Shown here: in pieces, positions 44,629 to 52,771 of the stretch | How positions within the stretch are numbered: the first letter of the stretch is position 1 | Layout: each line of letters opens with the position of its first letter | Source of the DNA: Mucilaginibacter lappiensis | GTDB lineage: Bacteria; Bacteroidota; Bacteroidia; Sphingobacteriales; Sphingobacteriaceae | Direction of reading: 5' to 3' | Assembly (NCBI RefSeq): GCF_900155965.1 | Contig: NZ_FTMG01000018.1 | Location: 1 to 64,000, forward strand | DNA length: 64,000 nt | Notes under the pieces: generated by a model | Told to the model about the DNA's origin: nothing | The model's input: the letters and a program-made list of their open reading frames with translations, nothing else | Databases searched by the model: none | Made by a program: the position numbers and the translations under genes

Positions 44629-45762
44629 CTAATGTATCTCTTGAGTTGGTTCGTCAATTGCCTCTTGCTTAAACCGTTTAATGGTTTCCTGAATGCCTTC
44701 TTCTGTTTCGGGAACTGAAAAGTTTAACCCACGTACAATTCTTGCCTGAATGCTTTCCACAAATGGCTTGTACGACTCATAATATTTTGAAAATGCTGAT
44801 TTGTAATCTCCTTTTGATGCCTGAAGTTCCTGCGCTAAAATGCTTGCGCCCTGCATTGCCAAACTTGTACCCATTCCTGTAGGGAAGCTCGTTGTATGCG
44901 CTGCATCGCCAACCACGGCAACACGCCCTTTTGACCAGGTTGGCATGTGAATCTGGCAAACTTCATCAAAATATAAATTATCGGAATGAAGCATCGTATC
45001 TAAAATTTCAGGTATTTTCCAGGAGTTGTTTTTAAAATTGTCTTTCAAAATTTGTTTGTGTTGCTCATCGTTCCTATAATCCCAATCTAGCTTAGGCGAC
45101 CTGAAAACAAGCAGCGCGTTCACTGTTTTCTTAAACGGATAAAGCGCCGCCATTTTGCCCGGTTCCTGGTAAAGTACTCCTGAATTTGGCTTATTAGGTT
45201 TTATATTTGGGGCTTCAACAAAGGCAAAGTAAGCTCCGAAGAATTTGGAATAATTTTCTTCATCACCGAAAACAAGTTTTCTTACGGTAGAGTGCGTTCC
45301 GTCTGCGCCAAAAACAAAGTCAAAATTCCTGCTCCCGGCACCTTTTAAGGTTACTTCAACTTTGTCTTCGTGCTGGATCAATTTTTCAATCCTGCTTTCA
45401 AAAAGAAATTCAACTTCATTTGCCGGGATATTTTCAAAAAGTATATCTACCAGGTCATCCCGGTGAATTTCAATATCACCGTGGTATTCGGCTTGGGCAT
45501 TTATAGCAAAATTAACCAGCGTTTCGTTTTTGGCGTTTACAATTTCATCAGTATGTATAAGTTCCTTCGCTTTAATTTTTCCCAATATGCCCATTTTTTC
45601 GGCCACGTTTAAGGCATCGCCTCTTACGTCAATGGGTGAACCGCCTCTTCTTAGTCCTTTTGTAATTTCAATTAGGGTTACCTGGTAGCCATACCGGTTT
45701 AGCCAATATGCTAATGTTAATCCGGCAATACTTGCTCCTGATATTAAAACTTGGTTTTTCAT
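44629..45762 (-). CDS. FAD-dependent monooxygenase (TetX/PHBH-like)
   Basis: 377 residues. NQVLISGASIAGLTLAYWL is the FAD-binding GxGxxG-type loop with two Gly replaced (G-A-S-I-A-G), GADGTHSTVRK gives the DG motif, and AVVGDAAHTTSFPTGMGTSL the second FAD motif GD. It would hydroxylate an aromatic or polycyclic compound using NAD(P)H; tetracycline inactivation is possible only by similarity. ATG 45762 is chosen over an in-frame start at 45816 because the FAD loop starts right after it. Divergent from an AraC regulator. Its position between sigma and FecR is unusual. Confidence 0.88.
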   Translation of the reverse strand: MKNQVLISGASIAGLTLAYWLNRYGYQVTLIEITKGLRRGGSPIDVRGDALNVAEKMGILGKIKAKELIHTDEIVNAKNETLVNFAINAQAEYHGDIEIHRDDLVDILFENIPANEVEFLFESRIEKLIQHEDKVEVTLKGAGSRNFDFVFGADGTHSTVRKLVFGDEENYSKFFGAYFAFVEAPNIKPNKPNSGVLYQEPGKMAALYPFKKTVNALLVFRSPKLDWDYRNDEQHKQILKDNFKNNSWKIPEILDTMLHSDNLYFDEVCQIHMPTWSKGRVAVVGDAAHTTSFPTGMGTSLAMQGASILAQELQASKGDYKSAFSKYYESYKPFVESIQARIVRGLNFSVPETEEGIQETIKRFKQEAIDEPTQEIH

Positions 45763-45789
45763 CACTTTTAAATTTTCGTGTTTCTGAAG

Positions 45790-45851
45790 CAAAACTATAT
45801 GTATTTTTACGGTCAAAATAACTATATGAGTAATAAAAATAGTCGTAAAAA
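45790..45851. promoter_or_regulatory. Divergent promoter/operator between monooxygenase and AraC
   Basis: Minus-strand -7 box TAGTTTTG at 45790-45797. AACTATATG occurs at 45793-45801 and 45820-45828, and TTTTTACG (45804-45811) is inverted as CGTAAAAA (45844-45851). The repeats overlap the box, consistent with binding of the adjacent regulator. Confidence 0.5.
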
Positions 45852-45853
45852 TT

Positions 45854-46807
45854 ATGTTAGAAGCAAATGATACACAAAGCCTTATTCAATTTATAAATAA
45901 AATCGGCTACGATATTGGGGAAAAGACGGTGCAAAATCTGGAGGTACACTATCAAAAAGGCTTCGATTTTTTGCCCGAATTAGCTATGTTCATTGCTTCT
46001 TATGTGGTAAAGAAAACCTTCACACGCCAAACAACTGCCCCCAGGTTTATTAAAAACAGCATCTGTTTTTTCTTCGTCAACATGTTTGATCACGATGAAC
46101 AAACAAGCGGGAAAAGAAGGCCTAAAACGCAAAAAGAAATGGCATACGTGCACGTGTTTCCATTTACACACTCGCACCAAAGTCTTTTCAAAAAAAATGC
46201 GCATATAAAAATTGCTGCTGTGGTTATCAGTGCTGATTATCTGAAAAGTTTTTTAGGAAATGATATTTCGGATTTTCAATTTCTGTTTGACAACGACAAT
46301 AATTTTTTGATTGAAGAAATTATGACCGACGACATTTTGCGCACCGTGAATGACATTGCTAAAAAGGAAGAGCCAGGCATACTCAAAAGCTATCATTACA
46401 AATTGAAAGCAATGGAATTACTGTTTTATTTTTTTCAAAGTTTGGGTAAACGTGAAAAAGCTGTTCACCAAAAACTAAACGAAAAAGATATAAAGGCCGT
46501 TTACAAAGTGCGCGATAAAATAATCTCGTCATTGAACAAACCAAGTACCATTGTGGAGTTGAAACAAATTGCAGGAATGAATGAATTGAAAATGCGCAAA
46601 CTCTTCACGCAAGTTTTCGGAATGGGGATTTATGACTACTATCAGCACCTGCGAATGAAAGAAGCTGCAAGGCTTTTACGCGATGAAAAACTATCGGTAT
46701 CGGAAGTGGGCTATCAGATGGGCTTTGAAAACTTAAGCCATTTTACAAGAGTATTTGAAAAGCACATTGGTAAAAAGCCGAAAAGGTACAGTAGCGAATT
46801 GACATAA
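45854..46807 (+). CDS. AraC-family regulator next to the monooxygenase
   Basis: 317 residues. The C-terminal 100 residues are an AraC DNA-binding domain: TIVELKQIAGMNELKMRKLF, then RLLRDEKLSVSEVGYQMGFE and NLSHFTRVFEKHIGKKPKRY. The N-terminal 200 residues carry no cupin motif I recognise. It is divergent from the monooxygenase gene and probably its activator. Its stop is 147 bases before the FecR gene, without a terminator seen. Confidence 0.88.
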   Translation: MLEANDTQSLIQFINKIGYDIGEKTVQNLEVHYQKGFDFLPELAMFIASYVVKKTFTRQTTAPRFIKNSICFFFVNMFDHDEQTSGKRRPKTQKEMAYVHVFPFTHSHQSLFKKNAHIKIAAVVISADYLKSFLGNDISDFQFLFDNDNNFLIEEIMTDDILRTVNDIAKKEEPGILKSYHYKLKAMELLFYFFQSLGKREKAVHQKLNEKDIKAVYKVRDKIISSLNKPSTIVELKQIAGMNELKMRKLFTQVFGMGIYDYYQHLRMKEAARLLRDEKLSVSEVGYQMGFENLSHFTRVFEKHIGKKPKRYSSELT

Positions 46808-46954
46808 AGAATGTTCGTTGGCCAACCCGGTGTACAGACATACAGGGTGATGAGTAAAATTAAAGACATTTATTACAATTTATATTTTTTTCATTTACCA
46901 CTAAGGGTAAAGCGCCCCATACCTGACTATATGTATAAACATACCAATTAAACC

Positions 46955-47926
46955 ATGGATAGTAATAGCTTTAACCCTGAAGAGCTGGGCCATAAATGGC
47001 TAACAGACACACTCACTCCCGACGAAAAGTTGCGGTTTGAGCAATGGTATGCCGATTTTAATGATGAAGAACTCCTGATTTCAGATAGTCAATATTTCTC
47101 CGCCGAACAGATTAAAGAAAGCATTTTAAATCAGATTAACTCCAAAATAGATGAAAATCAGGCTCCTAAAGTAAAAATATATAAGCTGTGGCGGAATTTG
47201 GCTGCTGCGGCAGCTGTTGTTTTAGCTGTAGGCGCTGCGGTGCTTTACCGGGCTCCTATACTCAATCTGGTTGATCCTGTAAAACAGCTTACATTGACTA
47301 CCAATCCGGGAGAATACAGGCAGATATACCTGCCCGATGGCACCCATATTTGGCTTAGCCCGGCAACTACACTTAGTTATCCAGAAAAGTTTAGAGGTAC
47401 ATTGCGTAATGTAGATATTGAAGGCGAAGCCTATTTTGAAGTTAAGCATGATACCGATCATCCTTTTGTTATACAATCCGGTGCTGTAAAAACGGTGGTA
47501 TTAGGTACTAGTTTTGATATTCAGGCTTATGCGCACGCTAAATCTATCGATGTAACTGTGGTTAGTGGTAAAGTAGGCGTATCTGCAAAAACAGGTACTA
47601 CTACTGAAATGTTAACAGCCAATCAAAGAACAGTGTATCAAAAGACAACTGCTAGCCTGATTAAGGAAAACTATCCTAACGCCGCAAAATTTCTTGACCG
47701 GCGTAAAGGAATCTTTGATTTCAACGGAGCATCCCTGGCCGAAGTTATTCATGACCTCGAAGTTCAATATGGTACCCACATAACCCTGTCGCCTGGTTTA
47801 ACATCAAAAACCTTTTATGGTCGTTTGCAAACCACCAATCCAATTAACCATACGCTTGATAAGCTCGGTAAGGTTATGGAGCTACGCTGGGAAAAACAAA
47901 ACGGAACTTACCTGCTTCACCCTTAA
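46955..47926 (+). CDS. FecR-family anti-sigma factor (first system)
   Basis: 323 residues. N-terminal cytoplasmic part (1-75), one membrane helix (about 78-97, AAAAAVVLAVGAAVLYRAP), then the FecR domain (about 110-210: YLPDGTHIWLSPATTLSYP, VDIEGEAYFEVKHD) and the C-terminal DUF4974 (IFDFNGASLAEVIHDLEVQYG). It would hold the ECF sigma factor inactive and release it when the receptor signals. Its sigma partner is separated by about 2.4 kb, the receptor follows after a gap with an antisense terminator. Confidence 0.93.
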   Translation: MDSNSFNPEELGHKWLTDTLTPDEKLRFEQWYADFNDEELLISDSQYFSAEQIKESILNQINSKIDENQAPKVKIYKLWRNLAAAAAVVLAVGAAVLYRAPILNLVDPVKQLTLTTNPGEYRQIYLPDGTHIWLSPATTLSYPEKFRGTLRNVDIEGEAYFEVKHDTDHPFVIQSGAVKTVVLGTSFDIQAYAHAKSIDVTVVSGKVGVSAKTGTTTEMLTANQRTVYQKTTASLIKENYPNAAKFLDRRKGIFDFNGASLAEVIHDLEVQYGTHITLSPGLTSKTFYGRLQTTNPINHTLDKLGKVMELRWEKQNGTYLLHP

Positions 47927-48015
47927 TACAAATATGATTTATTTACCCCTATCATTTCAGAAACCTGCAACTATGACATCTTAAAATTTTGCCCCCTACA
48001 CACCTATGAAAAAAA

Positions 48016-48044
48016 AGCCCGGCTCAGGGAAACAGAACCGGGCT
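48016..48044 (-). terminator. Minus-strand terminator in the FecR-receptor gap, first system
   Basis: AGCCCGG (48016-48022) and CCGGGCT (48038-48044); on the minus strand the stem is followed by eight T. No minus-strand gene ends here. A second hairpin, CAGTCAT/ATGACTG (48063-48090), lies between it and the receptor start. Confidence 0.7.
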
Positions 48045-48113
48045 TGTATTTAAAACCTTGATCAGTCATGGCCTTCGAAACTAATGACTGGTTAGCTTAA
48101 ACCTTTTAAAGTT

Positions 48114-50795
48114 ATGAAAAAAACCGGACCTCTACGGTTCTCTAACCCGATTTATCCTTTAATGAAACTACCCCAATTTTTAAGCGTATTTCTTTGTATA
48201 ACCCTTATCTTGATGTTTGGCAACTTGCGGGCTTTTGCCCAGTCGCCGCTTGATAAAACCATCACTATCAAGTTAAATAATGTACCGTTACGGCAAGCTC
48301 TTGATAAGATAACCGCTGCTACTGGTGTGCGCTTCACCTACAATGAATCCGTAGCTGCCAGTAACATTAAATTAACCATTAATGCAAAGGAGCAAAGCCT
48401 GAAACAAGTACTTGATGCTGCACTGGCCAATTATCCTTATAGCTATTCCCAATTGGATCAGGATATACTGATCCGCTATGATGCGACAAAGCTAAAAAAG
48501 CCGGTCGCCGAACCGGCGGCAAAACCGGCAGCAGAAAAGTTCACCATCAGCGGAACAGTGACATCAAAACAGTCTGGGGAAACGATAATAGGAGCCAGTA
48601 TACGGCTGGTAGATGGCGCGCAGGGAACTTCAACCAATGGGTATGGATTTTACTCGATCACACTGCCGGCCGGTGACCATCAGTTACTGATCAGCGCGAT
48701 AGGGCAGAAAAGCCTGATTGTACCGGTTTCGCTAACAAGCGATCAAAGGTTGAATATTACCATGGAGGATAATGCGCAGGAGCTGCAAACCGTAACCATA
48801 ACCGCTACGCAAAAAGGCGCCCGCGATTTAAAAAGCCCGCAAATGGGTGTCGAAAAATTGAACATCAAGGAAATAAATGATGTACCTGTATTGCTGGGGG
48901 AGCACGATGTGATGAAAACCATACAGCTGTTCCCCGGTATTAAATCGGCAGGGGAGGGCAGCGGTGGTTTTTATGTGCGTGGCGGCGCTACCGACCAGAA
49001 CCTGCTGATGCTGGACGAAGCTACGGTATACAATGCCTACCACCTTTTGGGTTTCTTCTCCACCTTTAATTCCGATGCTATTAAAAACGTAAGTATTTAT
49101 AAAGGCGATATGCCCGCGCAATACGGTGGCAGGCTGTCATCGGTAATAGATGTGAAGATGAATGATGGTAACAACCAAAAGTTTGGTGTAAGCGGCGGGG
49201 TAGGTATGATAGCTGCCCGTTTGAATATCGAAGGTCCCATCCAAAAGGGGAAATCATCCTTCCTGATATCTGCCCGGCGTACTTATGCCGATGCATTTTT
49301 GAAACTGTCAAAAGATACTGTAGTCAAAAACAGTAAGCTTTACTTTTATGATATTAATGCCAAGGCTAACCTGGTTTTAGGCGATAAGGACAGGATTTAT
49401 ATTTCGGGATACTTGGGCAAGGATGTACTTTCGGCTAATAACGTGAACGGCATCAACTGGGGCAATACCACCGCAACCCTGCGTTGGAACCACATTTTTA
49501 ATAACCGCTTTTTCTCTAATACCTCTTTCATCTACAGTAATTACGATTATGAGATTAAAGTAAAACAGGATGTAAATACCTATGGCATTACATCGCGCAT
49601 CAAAGACTGGAATTTTAAAGAGGATATGCAATATGATATCGGTTCTGATCATTCCTTAAGTTTTGGCGTCAACAGCGTTTATCATACCATTAAGCCTGGC
49701 GAAATATCAGCCACAGGTAACTCAGGTTTTATATCTCAAAAATTGGAAACCCGTTATGCCTGGGATAATGCGGCTTATGTAAGCGATACCTGGAAAGCAA
49801 CTGATCGTTTTACGCTTACCTATGGTTTGCGCGTCTCCGCTTTTTCTATTATAGGCCCCGGTACTTACTATGATGTGGATGCTGATGGCGGGATAACCGG
49901 CTCAAAGCATTACAACTCTGGTCAGATAGTTAAAACCTATTTAAATCTGGAGCCCCGAGTTGCCGCAGCTTTTCAGCTCAATGATATCAGCTCCATAAAG
50001 GCTTCTTATGCCCGTAACGCGCAAAACCTGCACTTGGTCAGCAACTCAACAGCGGGTTCGCCAACTGATAAATGGATAGCCAGTACCAATTTGATCAAGC
50101 CAGAACTGGCCGATCAATTTTCTGTAGGGTACTACCGCGACCTGGCCGAGCATAAATATGAGTTTACCTTTGAAACCTATTATAAAAAGCTGCAAAACCA
50201 GCTGGATTATCGTAACGATGCCAACATTTTCACCAATCAGCCTATTGAAACGCAATTATTGTATGGCAAGGGGCGTGCTTACGGCGCTGAGTTTTTACTG
50301 CGAAAAAAGACAGGCCGTTTAACCGGCTGGATAAGTTATACGCTATCTAAATCGGAACGCCTGATTGATGGTATCAATAATAATCAATGGTATAATGCTC
50401 GCCAGGACCGTACACATGACCTGGCCATAGTGGGTATTTATAAGCTGAATGAAAAGTGGACATTATCTGCCAATTTCGTGCTCTATACCGGCGATGCTGT
50501 TACCTACCCAAGCGGCAAATACCTGGTAGATGGGGCAACCTATTATTACTATACCAATCGTAACGCTTCGAGGCTTCCAACTTATAACCGGCTTGATTTG
50601 GGGGCAACCAAACAACTCAAGAAAACCAAAAAATACAGCTCGGAGATCAACTTTAGTTTGTATAACGCTTATGGTAACCGCAATGCTTACCGTATATATT
50701 TCAGAGATAACAAAACAGATCCTAACAAAACAGAGGCCGTACGCACTACTTTATTTACCTATGTGCCATCTGTTACTTATAACTTTAAATTTTAA
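48114..50795 (+). CDS. TonB-dependent receptor with STN signalling domain
   Basis: 893 residues. An extended N-terminus (a second ATG at 48162 is possible) leads to a signal peptide ending RAFAQ-SP. STN domain (about 47-125: ITIKLNNVPLRQALDKITAA), carboxypeptidase-regulatory-like domain (about 143-225: ISGTVTSKQSGETIIGASI), plug (about 235-350: GGFYVRGGATDQNLLMLDEA), then a 22-strand-type barrel ending VPSVTYNFKF. The STN domain allows signalling to FecR. It imports an unknown ligand. The linked DUF4249 lipoprotein (3-base gap) is typical of this class, distinct from SusC/SusD. Confidence 0.93.
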   Translation: MKKTGPLRFSNPIYPLMKLPQFLSVFLCITLILMFGNLRAFAQSPLDKTITIKLNNVPLRQALDKITAATGVRFTYNESVAASNIKLTINAKEQSLKQVLDAALANYPYSYSQLDQDILIRYDATKLKKPVAEPAAKPAAEKFTISGTVTSKQSGETIIGASIRLVDGAQGTSTNGYGFYSITLPAGDHQLLISAIGQKSLIVPVSLTSDQRLNITMEDNAQELQTVTITATQKGARDLKSPQMGVEKLNIKEINDVPVLLGEHDVMKTIQLFPGIKSAGEGSGGFYVRGGATDQNLLMLDEATVYNAYHLLGFFSTFNSDAIKNVSIYKGDMPAQYGGRLSSVIDVKMNDGNNQKFGVSGGVGMIAARLNIEGPIQKGKSSFLISARRTYADAFLKLSKDTVVKNSKLYFYDINAKANLVLGDKDRIYISGYLGKDVLSANNVNGINWGNTTATLRWNHIFNNRFFSNTSFIYSNYDYEIKVKQDVNTYGITSRIKDWNFKEDMQYDIGSDHSLSFGVNSVYHTIKPGEISATGNSGFISQKLETRYAWDNAAYVSDTWKATDRFTLTYGLRVSAFSIIGPGTYYDVDADGGITGSKHYNSGQIVKTYLNLEPRVAAAFQLNDISSIKASYARNAQNLHLVSNSTAGSPTDKWIASTNLIKPELADQFSVGYYRDLAEHKYEFTFETYYKKLQNQLDYRNDANIFTNQPIETQLLYGKGRAYGAEFLLRKKTGRLTGWISYTLSKSERLIDGINNNQWYNARQDRTHDLAIVGIYKLNEKWTLSANFVLYTGDAVTYPSGKYLVDGATYYYYTNRNASRLPTYNRLDLGATKQLKKTKKYSSEINFSLYNAYGNRNAYRIYFRDNKTDPNKTEAVRTTLFTYVPSVTYNFKF

Positions 50796-50798
50796 CAC

Positions 50799-51623
50799 AT
50801 GCATACCATACGTTTTTCGGCCATATTGATGATCCTGCTGGGATTGTTGAGCTCTTGCGATAAAGTTATCAACCTTAAGCTTAATAACAGTGGCCCCCAA
50901 ACAGTGATAGAAGGTACCGTGAGCAATGAAGCCGGTGGCGCCAAGGTATCTATAAGCCAGTCGCAAAATTTTTACGACGAAACTTCTTTTACCGGCATCA
51001 GTGGTGCGCAGGTTACTGTTGATGTGGATGGCACGGTTTATAATTTTGATCCAACTGCTGCTGGCGTTTACCAGAATAGCACCCTTATTGGCGTACCGGG
51101 ACACACTTATCATTTAACCGTTAAGCTGAATGATAAAACCTATACCTCAACCAGCACCATGCCCCAGGTTGTTAAGCTGGACAGTATTTATGTGGTTGAT
51201 GATGAGTTTGGCACCAATAAAGATAAAACCAAACTGCGGGTAGCTACCGTGAAGTATCAGGACCCGGCCAATGAGCAAAACTATTACCGCTTTATTGAAT
51301 ACATTGACGGCAGAAAAGAAAAAAGCTTATTTGTAGATGACGATGAATTTACCAACGGGCAAACCGTAAACAGCCGGCTTAACTTTAGTAATGATAATGA
51401 CGATCCCGCGCGCGAGATCAGGACTGGCAAACAGCTCATGATAGAGATGGAATGTATTGATGCCGCGGTTTACAAATACTTTTTTAGTTTAAACTCCAAC
51501 TCCACAGGTAGCGGCAACAGCGCGGCCCCATCCAACCCAACCAGTAACATTACCGGTGGTGCACTAGGCTATTTCAGCGCCTACCCCATTACGCGTAAAA
51601 CCATAACGGTACCGGCTAATTAA
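50799..51623 (+). CDS. DUF4249 lipoprotein
   Basis: 274 residues. Lipobox LLSSC with Cys20 as the lipid site, so an outer-membrane lipoprotein. Beginning DKVINLKLNNSGPQTVIEGT and the following VSISQSQNFYDETSF are the DUF4249 signature; the rest is beta-rich. DUF4249 proteins follow TonB receptors with STN domains and are thought to be accessory surface proteins; no catalytic motif. It starts 3 bases after the receptor, so the two are co-translated. A palindromic terminator closes the operon. Confidence 0.9.
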   Translation: MHTIRFSAILMILLGLLSSCDKVINLKLNNSGPQTVIEGTVSNEAGGAKVSISQSQNFYDETSFTGISGAQVTVDVDGTVYNFDPTAAGVYQNSTLIGVPGHTYHLTVKLNDKTYTSTSTMPQVVKLDSIYVVDDEFGTNKDKTKLRVATVKYQDPANEQNYYRFIEYIDGRKEKSLFVDDDEFTNGQTVNSRLNFSNDNDDPAREIRTGKQLMIEMECIDAAVYKYFFSLNSNSTGSGNSAAPSNPTSNITGGALGYFSAYPITRKTITVPAN

Positions 51624-51630
51624 AATTAAC

Positions 51631-51668
51631 AAACAAAAAGCCCCTTCAATTGAAGGGGCTTTTTGTTT
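51631..51668. terminator. Perfect palindromic terminator
   Basis: A 38-base perfect palindrome (AAACAAAAAGCCCCTTCAA and its inverse) ends the receptor operon. A second small hairpin, GGGGACAT/ATGTCCCC (51669-51691), follows. Confidence 0.9.
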
Positions 51669-51717
51669 GGGGACATACTACAGATGTCCCCAAATATTGT
51701 ATTCTATTAAAAAAGTT

Positions 51718-51836
51718 GTCATTTCGATAGAGCATGGGTAAGGATGAGCGTTGTGCGAAAGAGAAATCTTCTACACCATGTAAAGTCGCAATTGCAAGTC
51801 GCAGAAGATTTCTCCTCGTTCCTCGTCGAAATGACA
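51718..51836. repeat. Inverted-repeat element before the second sigma factor
   Basis: TGTCATTTCGA (51718-51728) and TCGAAATGACA (51826-51836) are exact inverted ends; inside lie GAGAAATCTTCT and AGAAGATTTCTC. A REP-like palindromic element. The 334-base gap 51624-51957 holds this, the terminator and the sigma promoter, no gene. Confidence 0.75.
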
Positions 51837-51920
51837 TCCTTTTTATTTCTCCCGTATGTCTGGCTGGTATACCGGACCCCAACTACCCTAGTTCAAAAAT
51901 CGTGATATTTTATGCTAAGC

Positions 51921-51953
51921 TAACATTGAGTTAAAGGTGCTGATATAAGTTTG
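51921..51953 (+). promoter_or_regulatory. Promoter region of the second sigma factor
   Basis: Contains TAACATTGAGTTAA (51921-51934), a motif repeated before the FecR gene, and TAAGTTTG (51946-51953), a perfect -7 match. The -7 box is only 4 bases from ATG 51958, so the message would be leaderless. Confidence 0.5.
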
Positions 51954-51957
51954 CGGC

Positions 51958-52563
51958 ATGATGCGTGGCAGGTTTATTTCGGATACTGATTTACTGACCC
52001 GGCTTCAGGATGATGATGAACAGGCCCTGCTGGCGCTGATGCAGCGGTACGATAAAGCCCTTTTTCGATATATTCTCTCCAAAACCAATTCGCTCGAAGC
52101 CTCGGAAGAAGCTGTGCAGGATATTTTTATTTCCCTTTGGCATAACCGTTACGCAGTAGCTATCGACGACACACTTTCACCCTATTTATTTAAAGCCGCC
52201 AAAAATAAAACCATTGATTTTTACCTGGCTGGTAATAAAAAATTAGCTCATTTTGAAACGCTGTTGCCTGATTATGAGCACATGGTGTCTCCATCGCCAG
52301 AAAATGAAGTTATTGAGGCCGAACTGGAAGACTGGCTAAGCTCCGAAGTTGATAAAATGCCCGACAATGTCCGCAATGTATTTAAACTAAGCCGGGTGGA
52401 GCAACTACCGGTTAAGGAAATTGCCGGTAGGCTAGCCTTGTCCGAACAAACGGTAAAAAACAACCTCACTATAGCGCTCAAGCGCCTGCAACTACGGTTA
52501 AAACGGATGGAAAGTTTCCCGGTATTTTTGATCGTAGTGAAGATCCTTCTTCATCAAAGCTGA
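51958..52563 (+). CDS. ECF-type RNA polymerase sigma factor (second system)
   Basis: 201 residues. Sigma-2 region EQALLALMQRYDKALFRYIL and EASEEAVQDIFISLWHNRY; sigma-4 region MPDNVRNVFKLSRVEQLPVK with the helix-turn-helix EIAGRLALSEQTVKNNLTIA. Two ATGs in tandem (51958, 51961). It should drive the SusC/SusD pair under control of the FecR encoded 208 bases downstream. An inverted repeat separates the two genes, so they may be transcribed separately. Confidence 0.93.
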   Translation: MMRGRFISDTDLLTRLQDDDEQALLALMQRYDKALFRYILSKTNSLEASEEAVQDIFISLWHNRYAVAIDDTLSPYLFKAAKNKTIDFYLAGNKKLAHFETLLPDYEHMVSPSPENEVIEAELEDWLSSEVDKMPDNVRNVFKLSRVEQLPVKEIAGRLALSEQTVKNNLTIALKRLQLRLKRMESFPVFLIVVKILLHQS

Positions 52564-52565
52564 TC

Positions 52566-52693
52566 GATTTTAGATTATGGGATTTTGAGACTATAAGACT
52601 TGGGGATTATGGGATTTTCTTTGTTCACTTCTCCCCAAAATATAGCTCCTTGTTCTCTCAATCCCATAGTCCAAAAATCCCATAATCTAAAAT
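52566..52693. repeat. Long inverted repeat between sigma and FecR
   Basis: Left arm from 52566 (TTTTAGATTATGGGATTTTG) and right arm to 52693, inverse copy with a few mismatches, over about 35 bases. TTATGGGATTTT occurs a second time in direct orientation near 52608. Looks like a palindromic element inserted in the operon. Confidence 0.7.
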
Positions 52694-52698
52694 TTGGG

Positions 52699-52712
52699 TA
52701 ACGTTGAGTTAA
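52699..52712 (+). promoter_or_regulatory. TAACGTTGAGTTAA motif before FecR
   Basis: Thirteen of fourteen bases agree with the motif at 51921-51934 upstream of the sigma gene. It lies 60 bases before the FecR start and may be a shared sigma or regulator site. Confidence 0.4.
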
Positions 52713-52771
52713 TAAACACTTGATGATTATTTAACGGTACTATTTTAGGTAAGCACCGATTATATGGGCAG

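Noticed and set aside
44629..45762. Calling the FAD monooxygenase a tetracycline-resistance gene
   Set aside because: TetX-like sequence blocks are shared by many flavin monooxygenases; nothing here is specific for tetracycline.
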